Position numbers and translations under genes: made by a program. Shown here piece after piece: positions 18,649-29,587 of a stretch of 64,000 nt of DNA. The notes under the pieces are model-generated. The model was not told the DNA's origin and did not search any database. It saw nothing but the letters and a program-made list of their open reading frames with translations. Numbering within the stretch: the stretch's first letter is position 1; each line of letters opens with the position of its first letter. Origin of the DNA: Nitrococcus mobilis Nb-231 (lineage in GTDB: Bacteria; Pseudomonadota; Gammaproteobacteria; Nitrococcales; Nitrococcaceae); contig NZ_CH672427.1 in assembly GCF_000153205.1 (NCBI RefSeq), forward strand, positions 222,630 to 286,629, read 5' to 3'.

Positions 18649-19269
18649 ATGGCGGAAGAGGAACGCAACGAAGCTCAGCGCAACGATGAGCCGTCTGCAC
18701 AGGCCCATAGCGAGCTGGATGCACAAGGCAATGAGTCGATCGAGCGGCTCCAGCAAGCCGTCGAGCGTTTGACTGTCGAGTGCGAGTCGGCGCGTACGCG
18801 GGCCGAAGAAAATTGGAATCAATTTTTGCGTGCCCGCGCCGAGCTGGAGAATCAGCACCGACGCTCGCAGCGGGACGTGGAGCAAGCCCATCGATATGCG
18901 CTCGAGAAGCTTGCAAACGAGCTTCTGGGGGTGCGAGACAGCTTGGAAATGGGAGTAAGTGTCGCGCAGGAAGCCCACGGCGATGTGTCCAAATTACGGG
19001 AAGGGGTGGAGCTTACGCTCAAGATGTTGAATCAGGTCATGGAAAAATTCGACATCCATGAGGTCAATCCACAAGGCGAGCGCTTCGACCCCGAGAAGCA
19101 CGAGGCAATGGCGGCGCAGGAATCCGCTGAGCACGACCCGAATACGGTCATCCACGTGGTGCAAAAAGGCTATCTGCTGAACGACCGGTTGCTGCGCCCC
19201 GCGCTGGTGATCGTTTCCAAGCCCGACAATCACCGTCCCTCCGGCGGCGCGATCGATGAGCAGGCTTGA
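18649..19269 (+). CDS. grpE: Nucleotide exchange factor GrpE
   Basis: GrpE releases ADP from DnaK and acts as a thermosensor in the chaperone cycle. The 206-residue product has an acidic N-terminal region, a long coiled coil (about residues 25-100, with RARAELENQHRRSQRD), and the C-terminal beta domain with NPQGERFDPEKHEAM, VIHVVQKGYLLNDRLLRPA and VIVSK. The ATG at 18649 has CGGAG upstream; the open frame begins earlier, but those residues are not GrpE-like. It sits between hrcA and dnaK. Confidence 0.96.
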   Translation: MAEEERNEAQRNDEPSAQAHSELDAQGNESIERLQQAVERLTVECESARTRAEENWNQFLRARAELENQHRRSQRDVEQAHRYALEKLANELLGVRDSLEMGVSVAQEAHGDVSKLREGVELTLKMLNQVMEKFDIHEVNPQGERFDPEKHEAMAAQESAEHDPNTVIHVVQKGYLLNDRLLRPALVIVSKPDNHRPSGGAIDEQA

Positions 19270-19360
19270 AATACCTACGCCTGGCCGCATTTAACCAGGC
19301 AGATCTTGAATTTAGCACTTGCACGCCGAAGTGACGAGGTGAGAGAGGGAGCATAGACTT

Positions 19361-21289
19361 ATGGGTAAGATCATCGGCATTGACCTGGGCACCACGAACT
19401 CTTGTGTGGCCGTAATGGAAGGGGGCAAGCCCCGGGTAATTGAGAACGCCGAGGGCGATCGCACGACGCCATCCGTGGTGGCGTTTACCGAGGACGGCGA
19501 GATTTTGACCGGTGCGCCGGCCAAGCGGCAAGCGGTTACCAATCCGGAAAACACGGTCTATGCCGTCAAGCGCTTGATTGGCCGGCGTTATGAGGAAGAA
19601 GTCGTGCAGCGCGATGTGCGGGAGATGCCGTACAAAATCGTTCGAGCCGACAACGGTGACGCTTGGGTGGAAGTGCACGGTAAAAAGATGGCTTCTCCGG
19701 AGATCTCGGCCCGGACATTGATGAAGATGAAGAAGACCGCCGAGGATTATCTCGGTGAAGAGGTAAAGGAGGCGGTGATTACCGTGCCCGCCTACTTTAA
19801 CGATTCCCAGCGCCAAGCGACCAAGGACGCCGGTCGTATTGCCGGTCTCGAGGTCAAGCGTATCATCAATGAGCCCACCGCGGCCGCGCTGGCTTACGGT
19901 TTGGACAAACGGGGTGGCGACCGTAAGGTGGCCGTCTTTGATCTCGGCGGTGGCACGTTCGATATCTCCATTATTGAGATCGCCGAAGTCGAAGGCGAGC
20001 ATCAGTTCGAGGTGCTCTCCACGCACGGCGATACTTTTCTCGGCGGCGAAGATTTCGACCGGGCGATCATCAATTACCTGATCGCCGAGTTCAAGAAGGA
20101 TCAGGGCATCGACCTCGGTGGTGATCGCCTGGCGATGCAGCGGCTTAAGGAAGCCGCCGAGAAAGCCAAGATCGAGCTGTCCTTCGCTCAGCAAACGGAG
20201 ATCAATCTACCCTATATCACGGCGGATCGTGCCGGACCGAAGCACTTGAACCTGAAGCTGACCCGGGCCAAGCTCGAGGCGTTGCTCGAAGATATCATCA
20301 AGCGCACCGTCGAGCCGTGCCGGATTGCGCTAAAAGACGCTGATCTGTCTGCCTCCGAGGTCGATGAGGTGATTCTTGTCGGCGGCCAGACCCGGATGCC
20401 GAAGGTGCAGAAACTAGTGGAGGAGATCTTCGGCAAGGAGCCGCGAAAGGATGTCAACCCCGATGAAGCCGTGGCGCTCGGTGCGGCCGTGCAAGCCGGC
20501 GTGCTCGGTGGCGACGTCAAGGACGTGTTGCTGTTGGACGTGACGCCGCTGTCCCTGGGTATCGAGACTCTCGGCGGGGTAATGACCAAGCTGATCGATA
20601 AGAACACCACGATTCCGACCAAGGCGAATCAGGTGTTCTCTACGGCCGAGGATAACCAGACCGCAGTAACCGTGCACGTGCTGCAGGGTGAACGGGAAAT
20701 GGCGAAATATAACAAGTCACTCGGCCGGTTCGACTTACAAGATATTCCGCCGGCTCCGCGCGGCGTGCCGCAGATCGAGGTCACGTTCGACATCGATGCC
20801 AATGGCATACTGCACGTCTCGGCGCGCGATAAAGCCACCGGCAAGCAGCAGTCCATCCAGATCAAGGCATCGAGCGGTCTGAACGACGATGAGATCGAGC
20901 GTATGGTCAAGGATGCCGAGGCGCATCGCGACGAAGACCGCAAGGCTCGAGAGTTGGTGGATGCCCGCAACCAGGCGGATAATCTCGTCCACGCCACCCG
21001 TAAGTCCATCCGTGATCTTGGTGACAAGATCTCGGAATCGGAGAAAAAGGATGTGGAGGAGGCGATTGTCGCACTGGAAGAGGCAATGAAGGGCAGCGAC
21101 AAGACCGCCATCGATAGCAAGATGGAGGTTTTAGCGGAGAAGTCCGGAAAACTCGCGGAGCGCGCTTATCAGAGCAGTGCTACTGAGGGAGCCGAGGGCG
21201 AAGGGCAGCAAGGGGGCGGCGCGCGTGAAACCGCGCAGGAAGACGTGGTCGATGCTGAGTTTGAAGAAGTCAAGGATGACAAGAAGTAA
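19361..21289 (+). CDS. dnaK: Chaperone DnaK (Hsp70)
   Basis: DnaK is the ATP-driven Hsp70 chaperone working with DnaJ and GrpE. The 642-residue product has the ATPase domain from [18 protein letters not shown], with [11 protein letters not shown] and [11 protein letters not shown]. The linker [18 protein letters not shown], the substrate-binding domain and a helical lid follow, ending in EEVKDDKK, the typical Hsp70 tail. The ribosome site GAGAGAGGGAG lies before ATG 19361. The 91-bp gap after grpE has another CTTGAAT at 19305, but without a good -10. Confidence 0.99.
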   Translation: MGKIIGIDLGTTNSCVAVMEGGKPRVIENAEGDRTTPSVVAFTEDGEILTGAPAKRQAVTNPENTVYAVKRLIGRRYEEEVVQRDVREMPYKIVRADNGDAWVEVHGKKMASPEISARTLMKMKKTAEDYLGEEVKEAVITVPAYFNDSQRQATKDAGRIAGLEVKRIINEPTAAALAYGLDKRGGDRKVAVFDLGGGTFDISIIEIAEVEGEHQFEVLSTHGDTFLGGEDFDRAIINYLIAEFKKDQGIDLGGDRLAMQRLKEAAEKAKIELSFAQQTEINLPYITADRAGPKHLNLKLTRAKLEALLEDIIKRTVEPCRIALKDADLSASEVDEVILVGGQTRMPKVQKLVEEIFGKEPRKDVNPDEAVALGAAVQAGVLGGDVKDVLLLDVTPLSLGIETLGGVMTKLIDKNTTIPTKANQVFSTAEDNQTAVTVHVLQGEREMAKYNKSLGRFDLQDIPPAPRGVPQIEVTFDIDANGILHVSARDKATGKQQSIQIKASSGLNDDEIERMVKDAEAHRDEDRKARELVDARNQADNLVHATRKSIRDLGDKISESEKKDVEEAIVALEEAMKGSDKTAIDSKMEVLAEKSGKLAERAYQSSATEGAEGEGQQGGGARETAQEDVVDAEFEEVKDDKK

Positions 21290-21514
21290 TCTGGGTTTGG
21301 CCACAGCGAGAGCGCGCCCACCTTCGCAGCGGCGACCAAAGATGTGGTTACTTGGCCACGTGGGGAAGGACCGAGAAAAGCATGGCTGGAAACGCGGTCA
21401 GCCGTTGGAGAGGGGGGGCAAGCAACCGAATAGGTGCGGTTCCAAAACTGATTATAATTCCCTCCGCTTTTAAGGTGGGGGATGGGTTAAGCGATAGGGC
21501 CGAGTTTTCAGCTA

Positions 21515-22651
21515 ATGACGGAAAGAGATTATTACGAAATTTTAGGGGTGGCTCCCAATGCTTCGGAGGCCGATCTCAAGCAGGCCTATCGTCGCATGGC
21601 GATGAAGTATCATCCCGACCGCAACCCCGGCAACCAGGAGGCAGAGGTCCGCTTTAAGGAGGCCAAGGAAGCTTACGAAATCCTAAGTGATTCCCAGAAG
21701 CGGGCGGCTTATGATCAGTTCGGCCATGCCGGCGTCAATGCAAGCGCTGGGCGGAGCGGCTTTGGCGGGGGGCCAGGCAACTTCGCCGATATCTTCTCCG
21801 ATGTCTTTGGTGATATCTTCGGCGGCGCCGCCGGTCGGGGCGGCGCTCCGGGCGTGTTTCGGGGTGCCGACCTGCGCTACACTTTGGAGCTCTCGCTTGA
21901 GGAGGCAGTCGCGGGCACCGAAAAGGAATTCGAAGTCCCGACCATGGTCGCTTGCGCGAGCTGCGCTGGCAGCGGTGCTGCCCAGGGCAGCAAACCACAG
22001 ACCTGTACGACCTGCCAAGGACACGGTGAGGTGCGGGTCCAGCAGGGCTTCTTCGCTATCCGCCAGACCTGCCCGCGCTGCCGAGGCGGCGGCACCATAA
22101 TCTCCACACCCTGCCGGCAATGCAACGGCAATGGCCGAGTTCCGGAGCAAAAACGCCTGTCGGTGAAGGTTCCGGCCGGTGTGGATACGGGCGATCGGAT
22201 TCGCCTCGGTGGCGAGGGGGAGCCTGGAGAGAACGGCGGCCCCCCTGGCGATCTCTATGTGCAGATTGCCGTTCGGGCACACCCGATTTTCAAACGCGAT
22301 GACGCGCATCTTCGCTGCGACATACCAATCAGCGTACCCACAGCTGCCCTTGGGGGCGATTTGGAAGTGCCGACTCTGGACGGTCGCATTACCTTGCGAG
22401 TGCCAGCAGGAACCCAATCCGGGCGGATTTTTCGCATCCGTGGCAAGGGGGTGCAGCCGGTGCGTGGCGGTTCACCCGGCGATTTGCTCTGCCGCGTGAA
22501 GGTTGAGACTCCGGTCAATCTGACGACTAAGCAGAAGGAGCTGCTCGAAGAACTGGCTGCGACGCTGGAGGTGGGCGGTGACCGGCACAACCCGCAGAGC
22601 AATAGCTGGCTGGATTCGGTCAAATCGTTCTTTGAGAGTATGAAGTTCTAG
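21515..22651 (+). CDS. dnaJ: Co-chaperone DnaJ (Hsp40)
   Basis: DnaJ delivers substrates to DnaK and stimulates its ATPase. The 378-residue class A protein has the J domain with His33-Pro34-Asp35, a Gly/Phe-rich region (about residues 75-115), and four zinc-binding repeats [24 protein letters not shown] and CRQCNGNG, followed by two beta-rich substrate-binding domains. The start is ATG at 21515. A 225-bp gap separates it from dnaK, longer than usual, and no gene is seen in that gap. Confidence 0.98.
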   Translation: MTERDYYEILGVAPNASEADLKQAYRRMAMKYHPDRNPGNQEAEVRFKEAKEAYEILSDSQKRAAYDQFGHAGVNASAGRSGFGGGPGNFADIFSDVFGDIFGGAAGRGGAPGVFRGADLRYTLELSLEEAVAGTEKEFEVPTMVACASCAGSGAAQGSKPQTCTTCQGHGEVRVQQGFFAIRQTCPRCRGGGTIISTPCRQCNGNGRVPEQKRLSVKVPAGVDTGDRIRLGGEGEPGENGGPPGDLYVQIAVRAHPIFKRDDAHLRCDIPISVPTAALGGDLEVPTLDGRITLRVPAGTQSGRIFRIRGKGVQPVRGGSPGDLLCRVKVETPVNLTTKQKELLEELAATLEVGGDRHNPQSNSWLDSVKSFFESMKF

Positions 22652-22681
22652 CCTCGGCGGGCGGCCGGCCGCCGAGGCTTT
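22651..22681 (+). terminator. GC-rich hairpin after dnaJ
   Basis: A perfect 10-bp stem (22651-22660 GCCTCGGCGG with 22669-22678 CCGCCGAGGC) encloses an 8-base loop and is followed by TTT. It begins at the dnaJ stop codon and probably ends the heat-shock transcript before dapB. Confidence 0.7.
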
Positions 22682-22693
22682 AGGTGTACACCA

Positions 22694-23500
22694 ATGATCA
22701 AGATCGGTATCTGCGGGACGGCTGGTCGCATGGGGCGCACGCTGGTCGCGGCGGTCGTGCAGAATCCGCACACGAGACTGGCGGCGGCGATCGAGCATCA
22801 GGGCAGCCGCTGGATCGGTGCCGATGCAGGTGATCTGGCCGGTATCGGTACTCTAGGGCTCAGCCTCGTGGACGAGCCCGCCGCGGCGATCGATAGCAGT
22901 GACGTCCTGGTGGATTTTACTGTGCCAGAGGCCACGATGGCGAACCTTGCGCTGTGTCGTGCGGCGGGTAAGCCGATCGTCATCGGGACCACCGGCTTAG
23001 ATCAAGCACAACGCCGTGAACTCAGCCGCACGGCGGAAGTGCTACCGATCGTGCTGGCACCGAATTTCAGCGCCGGAGTCAATTTGACGTTCAAGCTCAT
23101 TGAGCTGGCCGCTCGGGCGCTCGGTGAGGACTTCGATATCGAGGTGATCGAGGCCCATCATCGCCATAAAATCGATGCGCCTTCGGGAACGGCGCTGCGC
23201 ATGGGAGAGATACTGGCATCGGCATTGGATCGAGACTTCGGTACATCCGCGGTCTATAGTCGGCAGGGGCGTACCGGCGAGCGCGACCGCAAAACCATCG
23301 GCTTTGCGAGCGTCCGCGGTGGCGACATCGTCGGGGAGCACACGGTGCTGTATGCCGGCCTTGGCGAGCGCTTGGAAATTACCCACCGCGCATCCAGCCG
23401 TATGACTTTCGCCAACGGGGCTGTGCGTGCAGCTGTTTGGCTCGCTGGGCAAACAGCCGGCCTCTACGACATGCAGGATGTGCTCGGCTTGCGGGACTAG
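22694..23500 (+). CDS. dapB: 4-hydroxy-tetrahydrodipicolinate reductase
   Basis: DapB reduces 4-hydroxy-tetrahydrodipicolinate with NAD(P)H in the diaminopimelate/lysine pathway. The 268-residue product starts [17 protein letters not shown] (nucleotide-binding loop). It has [26 protein letters not shown], and the catalytic segment [16 protein letters not shown]. In many relatives carAB follows dapB; here an IS630-type element begins at the last two bases of the stop codon. The protein itself is full length. Confidence 0.97.
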   Translation: MIKIGICGTAGRMGRTLVAAVVQNPHTRLAAAIEHQGSRWIGADAGDLAGIGTLGLSLVDEPAAAIDSSDVLVDFTVPEATMANLALCRAAGKPIVIGTTGLDQAQRRELSRTAEVLPIVLAPNFSAGVNLTFKLIELAARALGEDFDIEVIEAHHRHKIDAPSGTALRMGEILASALDRDFGTSAVYSRQGRTGERDRKTIGFASVRGGDIVGEHTVLYAGLGERLEITHRASSRMTFANGAVRAAVWLAGQTAGLYDMQDVLGLRD

Positions 23501-24723
23501 TGTCATGTCACGTATTAAAGGTCGGATATAGACGCTTCAGCTTGGTGCGCGCGTCTTGCGCGGTGAACCGTCGTTCACCTTTGCCTGGAGTTGATCGCGA
23601 CGCACCTGCCAGGCTGAGATCTGCTCGCGCAACTGCGCAATGGTGTCGATTCGTCGATTCAGGCATTGGCTGATCATCACATTGAGCTCGATTTCGGCGA
23701 CATTGAGCCAACTGCCGTGCTTCGGTGTGTAGACGAACTCAAAACGGTCCCAGAGGGCTTTGGCCTGATCCGGGGGAAAGGCTTCGTATAGCGCTCCCGG
23801 TCTGTGGGTATTCAAGTTGTCCATGATCAGCGTGATCCGCTCGGCATCAGTGTAACGCTCGGCAATGTCCTGAAGGAACTGCGCCCAGTCGATCTTCGTC
23901 TTGCGATCCGTCACCTTGGTCATCCGGGTTCCGGCCAACGGTTCAGTGGCCATGAACACGTTGCACACACCGCATCGCTCATACTCATAGTCATGGCGTT
24001 GCACACGCCCAGGGCCGGGTAGGAGCGGCGAGCGTGTCTCTCGGATGAGCTGTCGCGGCGTCTCGTCCATGCACATAACCGGATTCGCACCATCGTAAGG
24101 GCGTCGATACACGTCCAAAACCCGCTCCATCGCGGCGACAAACTCGGCGCTGCCCCCCGGTGGAATCACCCAACCGATCCGCCGCCAGGGTTTGATTTCG
24201 TTTTTTTTAAAACCCGACGGACCGTCTCGTAGGATAGGCTGTCGACGTACTCGAGTTCGACAGCACGATCGGCGAGTAACCGAAGCGACCACTGAGAGTA
24301 ACCCTTCGGCGGCTCACTACAACTCAGCGCGACCAGGCGCGCTTCCAGATCACCGTCGGCCTTGCGCTCGTACTGCCGCTGGCGCGGCTGACCGCCCAAA
24401 GCCGTCTCCAGTCCCTCTTCGACAAATCGTTTTTTGACCCGATCGAGTCTGCGCAGGCTGACCTTCAGCACCTCGGCCACATCCTCGCCCCGCAAGCGCC
24501 GCTGATTGAACTCGCCTTCATCGCAGTTCAGCAAGATCAATGCGTTGATGACCTTCCGAGATTGATGCGAGCCCTTCTGCGTCATCGCCTCGAGCGACTG
24601 CCTCTCCTCCGCCTGTAACGTCACTTTGTATTTCTTGACCAAGGGTCTCTCTCCGTCTGTTCAGACGGAAAAACAGCCTGTCACACCATAAGCACATACG
24701 ACGCTTTACGAGTGATGCGACAC
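23500..24723. mobile_element. IS630-family insertion sequence, apparently intact
   Basis: The 1,224-bp element is bounded by TA at 23498-23499 and 24724-24725, both within CTAG, the IS630-type target with TA duplication. The ends are imperfect inverted repeats: GTGTCATGTCACGTATTAAA on the left and, read inward from the right, GTGTCGCATCACTCGTAAAG. The left TA is part of the dapB stop codon, and joining the flanks would restore CTAG and the same TAG stop. The transposase lies on the minus strand in two frames joined at an A8 run. Confidence 0.9.
23537..24642 (-). CDS. IS630-family transposase, two frames joined by -1 frameshift
   Basis: The upstream frame (24642 to 24166, 158 residues) carries a helix-turn-helix region (VAEVLKVSLRRLDRVKKRF). 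The downstream frame (from about 24210 to 23537) carries the DDE catalytic core: Asp in MCMDETP, Asp in IMDNLNTH, Glu in AEIELNVM. The frames overlap at eight A on the coding strand (24201-24208). A -1 slip there joins VRRVLKK to KNEIKPWRRIGWV and gives one continuous transposase. Such slippage is established for several IS630 elements; here it is inferred from the sequence. Confidence 0.85.
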
Positions 24724-24725
24724 TA

Positions 24726-24935
24726 GCAGCTCCGAATAAGGTACAGAAACTTCAGCAGACACTTCATGCGAAAGCAAGTCGAGCACCCCGGCTCGTTGCA
24801 AATCCGCTGCGGATAGGAACCGACTGGCTCAGAAAGTGGCTGATGGACACTCGGTCAAGCAGTATGGGCCAGTCGGGCATTTTCCGCACATGGGTTCGGA
24901 TCAGCCCAAACCCTGCTTAGGGGCGCGGTTTAAGC
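24726..24935. other. Gap after the IS630 element, nothing recognised
   Basis: About 210 bases between the IS630 right end and the 3' end of ygfZ. No gene, hairpin with T run or RNA gene was recognised. In the ancestral arrangement this stretch would have directly followed dapB. Confidence 0.4.
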
Positions 24936-25955
24936 TCAAGTGTCGAAACTGTAAGGCAGTTCAAGGGGCTGCAACGGCGCACCGTTTAGCAGCAAGCTAT
25001 TCTGCTCGGCCAGCTCGATCCGCAGCACGGCCAGTAGCTCGCAGCTTTCGGGCGTTGCCTGCGCGGCGGTAACGACCGTCCCGGCCTCCTGGCCGCCCGT
25101 GCCGGCGCGTACGATCTCGCCGGGCGCCGGCGCTGTCGCGGTTTGTGTGTGCAGGCGATACATTCGGCGCTTGAGTTTGCCCAAATAATGCATTCGGGCG
25201 ATCACCTCTTGGCCAGGGTAACATCCTTTGCTGTAGCTGATTCCTTGCAGTGGCTCGAGGTTGAGCATTTGCGGAACGAAAGCTTCCTGGGTTGCGGGCG
25301 TGATTGTCGGTATGCCGGCACGGATTTCGAGCAACCGCCAAGCTTCGCTGCTGACCACCGGCAACGTATTTGCTAGCCTTGCCCAGAGCTCTGGCAGCAG
25401 CCGTCCCGGTACGACAAGCGCAAATCGATCCGGTACACAATCCAAACGTATGAGTCGAATTTCGTCCGCGTTTTGCACACCGCCGACCTGCTCCGGTAGC
25501 GAGCCCATGAGCCGCTGCAATGGTGGCCTGGCCGCTGCCCCGACCAGCCCGATTACCCCAATTGCCTCCGAAACGTCGTCGAGAGTGACCTTGGAGCGCA
25601 GCACGAACATGCGCAAACGCCGGATGAGTGAGTCGGTGAGTGCCTTGTGGGTAAACAGGAGCAGGCCGGCATCCGTGCGCAGCACTCGCAGCAGCGCAAG
25701 CGCGCGGCCTTTGGCATTGCAATAGGCCGCAAGCCGTGCGTTCGCCGTGTCGAGGCTTTGGATGTCGTTGCTGAGCTGACTGTGGAGGAATGCCGCCGCA
25801 TCAGCACCGTGAACGTGAATGACGCCCCAATCCGACAGCGCGCACAGGCACTCGCTTGGTTCGTTCGGTGAGAACTCGGTGGGGGTTTGCCCTAGGGCGG
25901 GGTTTGCCCGCCGTTCGGGCGTGCTCAGATCGAGGAAGTTCCAGAGTCTCGGCAT
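24936..25955 (-). CDS. ygfZ: Folate-binding protein YgfZ (iron-sulfur cluster maintenance)
   Basis: YgfZ is a GcvT-like tetrahydrofolate-binding protein that supports repair or assembly of certain Fe-S enzymes. The 339-residue product carries the signature KGCYPGQEVIARMHYLGK with the essential cysteine, and an earlier GcvT-like part (GVIHVHGADAAAFLHSQLSN). It is divergent from the succinate dehydrogenase operon, whose SdhB has three Fe-S clusters; the same neighbourhood (sdhE-ygfX near ygfZ) is seen in E. coli. Confidence 0.93.
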   Translation of the reverse strand: MPRLWNFLDLSTPERRANPALGQTPTEFSPNEPSECLCALSDWGVIHVHGADAAAFLHSQLSNDIQSLDTANARLAAYCNAKGRALALLRVLRTDAGLLLFTHKALTDSLIRRLRMFVLRSKVTLDDVSEAIGVIGLVGAAARPPLQRLMGSLPEQVGGVQNADEIRLIRLDCVPDRFALVVPGRLLPELWARLANTLPVVSSEAWRLLEIRAGIPTITPATQEAFVPQMLNLEPLQGISYSKGCYPGQEVIARMHYLGKLKRRMYRLHTQTATAPAPGEIVRAGTGGQEAGTVVTAAQATPESCELLAVLRIELAEQNSLLLNGAPLQPLELPYSFDT

Positions 25956-26061
25956 AATGCTTTTTACTCAGCCCAATCATTTCTTTCCCATCAAAAACCC
26001 AATATATCGTATTATCGAAACGGCTTGGACGCACGTGCCGTTCACGCGGGTTATCTCAGTC

Positions 26062-26088
26062 TTGCAAGGCGGGTGGCCAGCCTATACT
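26062..26088 (+). promoter_or_regulatory. Candidate promoter of sdhCDAB
   Basis: TATACT (26083-26088) is a strong -10 match. A -35-like TTGCAA starts at 26062, but the spacer is only 15 bases, so the -35 is weak. It lies about 45 bp before the sdhC start, in the divergent ygfZ-sdhC region. Confidence 0.4.
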
Positions 26089-26132
26089 GTCGGCAGTGTC
26101 GTACTTTTTGCTAGGAGCGGAGCGGTTTACAA

Positions 26133-26513
26133 ATGGATAGTGATGATCGGCCGCTTTCCCCCCACCTGCAGATCTATCGCTTCCCAACCACCGTTATCAC
26201 CTCGATTACCCATCGTATCACCGGTGCCTTGCTCGCGCTCGGCACGCTGGGTGTGACCTATTGGTTGATCGCACTCGCCTCTGGCCCACAAGTGTATGCC
26301 GCAGCCCGTGCCTTTTTCGGCAATGGGTTCGTGCAGCTCATCCTATTTTTCTGGACATACGCACTTTTCTATCATTTATGCAATGGCATCCGCCATCTCG
26401 GGTGGGCCATCGATTACGGGTTCGAGCTGGAGCGGGCGCGCAAGTCCGCGGTGGCGGTGTTCGTAGCGGCTGGGATTTTGACCGTTATCACCTGGCTGTT
26501 CGCCCTGAGCTAA
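26133..26513 (+). CDS. sdhC: Succinate dehydrogenase cytochrome b556 subunit
   Basis: SdhC is a membrane anchor of complex II and carries heme b and part of the quinone site. The 126-residue product has SPHLQIYRFPTT and SITHRITG at the N-terminus (quinone region), three membrane helices, and FYHLCNGIRHLGWA with the heme-ligand histidine. It starts at ATG 26133 and is followed after 27 bp by sdhD. Confidence 0.95.
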   Translation: MDSDDRPLSPHLQIYRFPTTVITSITHRITGALLALGTLGVTYWLIALASGPQVYAAARAFFGNGFVQLILFFWTYALFYHLCNGIRHLGWAIDYGFELERARKSAVAVFVAAGILTVITWLFALS

Positions 26514-26540
26514 TAATTTCGTTATCGAGGAGCGCCATCC

Positions 26541-26921
26541 ATGAGTTTCCGCACGCCGCTCAAGCAGGCTTTGGGATTGGGAGCGTCGCATTCGGGAACC
26601 TCGCGCTGGTGGGCGCAGAGGGTGAGCTCGGTGGCGCTCGTCCCACTACTGATCTGGCTCATCATCGGAATCGTCCGCCATGGCGGTGCCGACTACACCG
26701 ATGCTCAAGCTTGGCTCAGTTCGCCAATTACCGCTGTTTTAACGATTCTGACGCTTGTCGCCTCCTTTTATCATGGCGCGCTCGGCATGCAGGTCATAGT
26801 GGAAGACTACGTCAGTCACGAGACGGTCCAGCTGGCGTTGGTCGTATTGGTGAAGTTCGCCGCCATGGTGCTTGCCGTTGCGGGGATTTTCGCCGTGCTC
26901 TTGGTTGCATTGGGAGGCTGA
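26541..26921 (+). CDS. sdhD: Succinate dehydrogenase membrane anchor subunit
   Basis: SdhD is the second membrane anchor of complex II. The 126-residue product begins MSFRTPLKQALGLGASHSG and has three membrane helices. The segment SFYHGALGMQVIVEDYVSH holds the histidine expected to bind heme and the conserved Asp-Tyr of the quinone site. It starts three bases before sdhA's region and is clearly in the same operon. Confidence 0.93.
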   Translation: MSFRTPLKQALGLGASHSGTSRWWAQRVSSVALVPLLIWLIIGIVRHGGADYTDAQAWLSSPITAVLTILTLVASFYHGALGMQVIVEDYVSHETVQLALVVLVKFAAMVLAVAGIFAVLLVALGG

Positions 26922-26924
26922 TGG

Positions 26925-28715
26925 ATGGCCGGCGATTATGTGATCATCGATCATAGTTACGATGTTGTCGTGGTGGGCGCGGGTGGGGCGGGGTTGCGTG
27001 CCACGCTCGGCATGGCCGAGAAGGGTTTGACGACCGCCTGCGTCACGAAATTGTTCCCGACGCGCAGTCATACCGTATCGGCCCAGGGCGGAATCAGCGC
27101 GGCGCTAGGCAATATGGGCGAGGATGATTGGCGCTGGCATGCCTACGATACGATCAAGGGCTCCGATTGGCTCGGTGATCAAGATGCCATTGAATATATG
27201 TGCCGTGAGGCGATTCCCGCGATCCTCGAGCTCGAGCACTATGGCGTACCGTTTTCGCGTACCGAGCAGGGTCGGATCTATCAACGCGCGTTCGGCGGTA
27301 TGACGACGCACTTTGGCGAGGGTCGCGCCCTGCGCACCTGCGCCGCGGCTGATCGCACCGGGCATGCAATCCTGCACGCGCTTTATCAGCAGGCACTCAA
27401 ACACCAGGCAGAGTTTTTCATCGAGTTCTTCGCCATCGATCTCATCATGGATGCGCAAGGTGTCTGTAGAGGGGTGATCGCTTTGGAGTTGGCAACCGGA
27501 GAGATTCACCGTTTCCGCGCGCATCTCACCGTGCTCGCAACCGGCGGTTATGGACGGAGCTATTTCTCCTGCACCTCCGCGCATACCTGTACCGGTGATG
27601 GTAACGGTATGGCGCTGCGCGCGGGCTTGGCGCTGCAGGACATGGAGTTCATCCAATTCCATCCCACCGGAATTTACGGCGCCGGGATGCTGATCACCGA
27701 GGGCGTGCGTGGCGAGGGCGGCTATCTGACCAACTCTGAGGGTAACCGTTTCATGGAGCACTATGCGCCGCATGCGAAGGATTTGGCTTCGCGGGATGTG
27801 GTCAGCCGCGCCATGACCGTAGAGATCCGAGAAGGCCGAGGCGTGGGTCCGAGCAAGGATCATCTTCACCTACACCTCGATCATCTCAGCCCGGAAGTCA
27901 TCCACGAGCGGTTGCCGGGCATTGCCGAGACCACCCGCATCTTCGCCGGAGTGGATGTGCGCAGGGACCCCATACCGGTGCTGCCAACCGCGCATTACAC
28001 CATGGGCGGAGTCCCGACCAATCTGCATGGAGAGGCCGTCACGTTGCGGGGTGGTGACTCCAACAGCGTAGTCCCCGGGCTGATGGCGATTGGCGAGGCG
28101 GCCTGTGTATCCGTGCACGGCGCCAACCGGTTAGGTTCGAATTCGCTGTTGGATATCGTGGTCTTTGGCCGCGCAGCGGCGCTGCGTGCCGCGCAGATCG
28201 TCAAAGAACAGGGACCGCCACCGCCATTACCGCGTGACGCGGCGGAACCGGCGCTCACGCGATTGGAGCGGTTGCGTTACGCCAAGGGCGGCGAGCCGAC
28301 CGCGATGATCCGCGAGCGTATGCAGCGTACGATGCAGGATTGTGCCGCCGTTTTTCGCGACCTCCCCACCTTGGAGGAAGGTTGCAAACGCATAGCCGAG
28401 GTTTATCAGCATTTTGCGGGTGTGAGCGTTTCGGACCGCTCGCTCATTTGGAACACGGACCTAGTGGAAACCTTGGAGTTGGAAAATCTGCTGGGCTGCG
28501 CGATTACAGCGGTCGAATCTGCGCGCAACCGTACGGAGACGCGTGGCGCACATAGCCGTGAGGACTACCCTGAGCGGGACGATCGACATTGGCTAAAGCA
28601 TACGCTGTCATGGCTGGATGCCAGCGGCAAGGTCTCTTTGGATTACCGTCCCGTACGTTTGACGCCTTTGACAGGCGCAATGAAAGCGGTGCCGCCGCAG
28701 GTCCGTGTTTATTAA
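26925..28715 (+). CDS. sdhA: Succinate dehydrogenase flavoprotein subunit
   Basis: SdhA oxidises succinate to fumarate in the TCA cycle using covalently bound FAD. The 596-residue product has the FAD-binding [15 protein letters not shown] motif, the FAD-linked histidine in [10 protein letters not shown], and the substrate-site segments EFIQFHPTG and [20 protein letters not shown]. It ends with the usual [11 protein letters not shown] and V-Y tail. It lies 3 bp after sdhD; sdhE, encoded downstream, is the flavinylation factor for it. Confidence 0.98.
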   Translation: MAGDYVIIDHSYDVVVVGAGGAGLRATLGMAEKGLTTACVTKLFPTRSHTVSAQGGISAALGNMGEDDWRWHAYDTIKGSDWLGDQDAIEYMCREAIPAILELEHYGVPFSRTEQGRIYQRAFGGMTTHFGEGRALRTCAAADRTGHAILHALYQQALKHQAEFFIEFFAIDLIMDAQGVCRGVIALELATGEIHRFRAHLTVLATGGYGRSYFSCTSAHTCTGDGNGMALRAGLALQDMEFIQFHPTGIYGAGMLITEGVRGEGGYLTNSEGNRFMEHYAPHAKDLASRDVVSRAMTVEIREGRGVGPSKDHLHLHLDHLSPEVIHERLPGIAETTRIFAGVDVRRDPIPVLPTAHYTMGGVPTNLHGEAVTLRGGDSNSVVPGLMAIGEAACVSVHGANRLGSNSLLDIVVFGRAAALRAAQIVKEQGPPPPLPRDAAEPALTRLERLRYAKGGEPTAMIRERMQRTMQDCAAVFRDLPTLEEGCKRIAEVYQHFAGVSVSDRSLIWNTDLVETLELENLLGCAITAVESARNRTETRGAHSREDYPERDDRHWLKHTLSWLDASGKVSLDYRPVRLTPLTGAMKAVPPQVRVY

Positions 28716-28774
28716 AATTGCGGCCGCGACCCCAGCCGCGCGCGCGAAGACAAGTTTTGAGACGAGGGCCAGCT

Positions 28775-29554
28775 ATGGCGAAGTTCAGACTTCCGGCGAA
28801 CTCCCGCATTCAATCGGGGCGGCACCATCCTGCACCTGTGGGTGCCAAGAACGTCAAAGTGTTCAAGGTTTATCGATGGAGCCCGGATCAGGGCGGTAAT
28901 CCGCGCTTGGACACCTACGAAATAGATCGGGACAGCTGCGGTTCGATGGTTTTAGACGCGCTGATCAAGATCAAAAACGAGCTTGATTCCACCTTAACGT
29001 TCCGACGTTCATGTCGGGAAGGGGTCTGCGGCTCCTGCGCTATGAACATTGCCGGCCGCAATACTTTGGCTTGTACCAAACCCATTGACGGAATTGAAGG
29101 GGAAATCCGAGTTTATCCACTGCCGTCCTTGCCGGTGATCAAGGATCTTGTGCCGGATATGACTCATTTCTATGCGCAATACGCTTCAATAAAGCCATGG
29201 CTGCAGGCCAAAACACCAACGCCTCCTAACCGTGAGCGGCTGCAGTCTCGGGAAGACCGAGCGAAACTCGATGGGCTCTATGAATGCATTCTCTGTGCCT
29301 GCTGTACCACCGGCTGTCCGAGCTGGTGGTGGAACTCAAAGCGTTATCTAGGACCCGCGGTTTTGCTGCAAGCTCAGCGCTGGCTAGCGGATAGTCGGGA
29401 CGAGGCGACTGGAGAGCGCTTGGATGACCTAGAAGATTCCTTCAAGTTGTATCGTTGCCACACCATCATGAACTGCGTCGAGGTCTGTCCCAAAGGACTG
29501 AATCCGGCGCAAGCGATCGCGCGGATCAAAGGGCGGCTGCTTGTTCGGGGTTGA
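28775..29554 (+). CDS. sdhB: Succinate dehydrogenase iron-sulfur subunit
   Basis: SdhB carries electrons from FAD to quinone through [2Fe-2S], [4Fe-4S] and [3Fe-4S] clusters. The [2Fe-2S] ligands are in [13 protein letters not shown] and the later Cys of TLAC. The other two clusters use [12 protein letters not shown] and [14 protein letters not shown]. The frame is open upstream into sdhA, but ATG 28775 ([10 protein letters not shown]), after GACGAGG, gives 259 residues. The N-terminus is about 20 residues longer than in E. coli SdhB. Confidence 0.96.
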   Translation: MAKFRLPANSRIQSGRHHPAPVGAKNVKVFKVYRWSPDQGGNPRLDTYEIDRDSCGSMVLDALIKIKNELDSTLTFRRSCREGVCGSCAMNIAGRNTLACTKPIDGIEGEIRVYPLPSLPVIKDLVPDMTHFYAQYASIKPWLQAKTPTPPNRERLQSREDRAKLDGLYECILCACCTTGCPSWWWNSKRYLGPAVLLQAQRWLADSRDEATGERLDDLEDSFKLYRCHTIMNCVEVCPKGLNPAQAIARIKGRLLVRG

Positions 29555-29587
29555 GGGGCTGGGTGCTTTGCAGAGGCGGGCGATCAG

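Noticed and set aside
19305-19335. CIRCE-like half site and a second CTTGAAT before dnaK
   Set aside because: Only the left arm (TTAGCACTT) fits; the right arm and spacer do not match, and the -10 for sigma32 is poor.
27105-27869. 254-residue minus-strand frame inside sdhA
   Set aside because: Antisense shadow of a clearly coding sdhA region.
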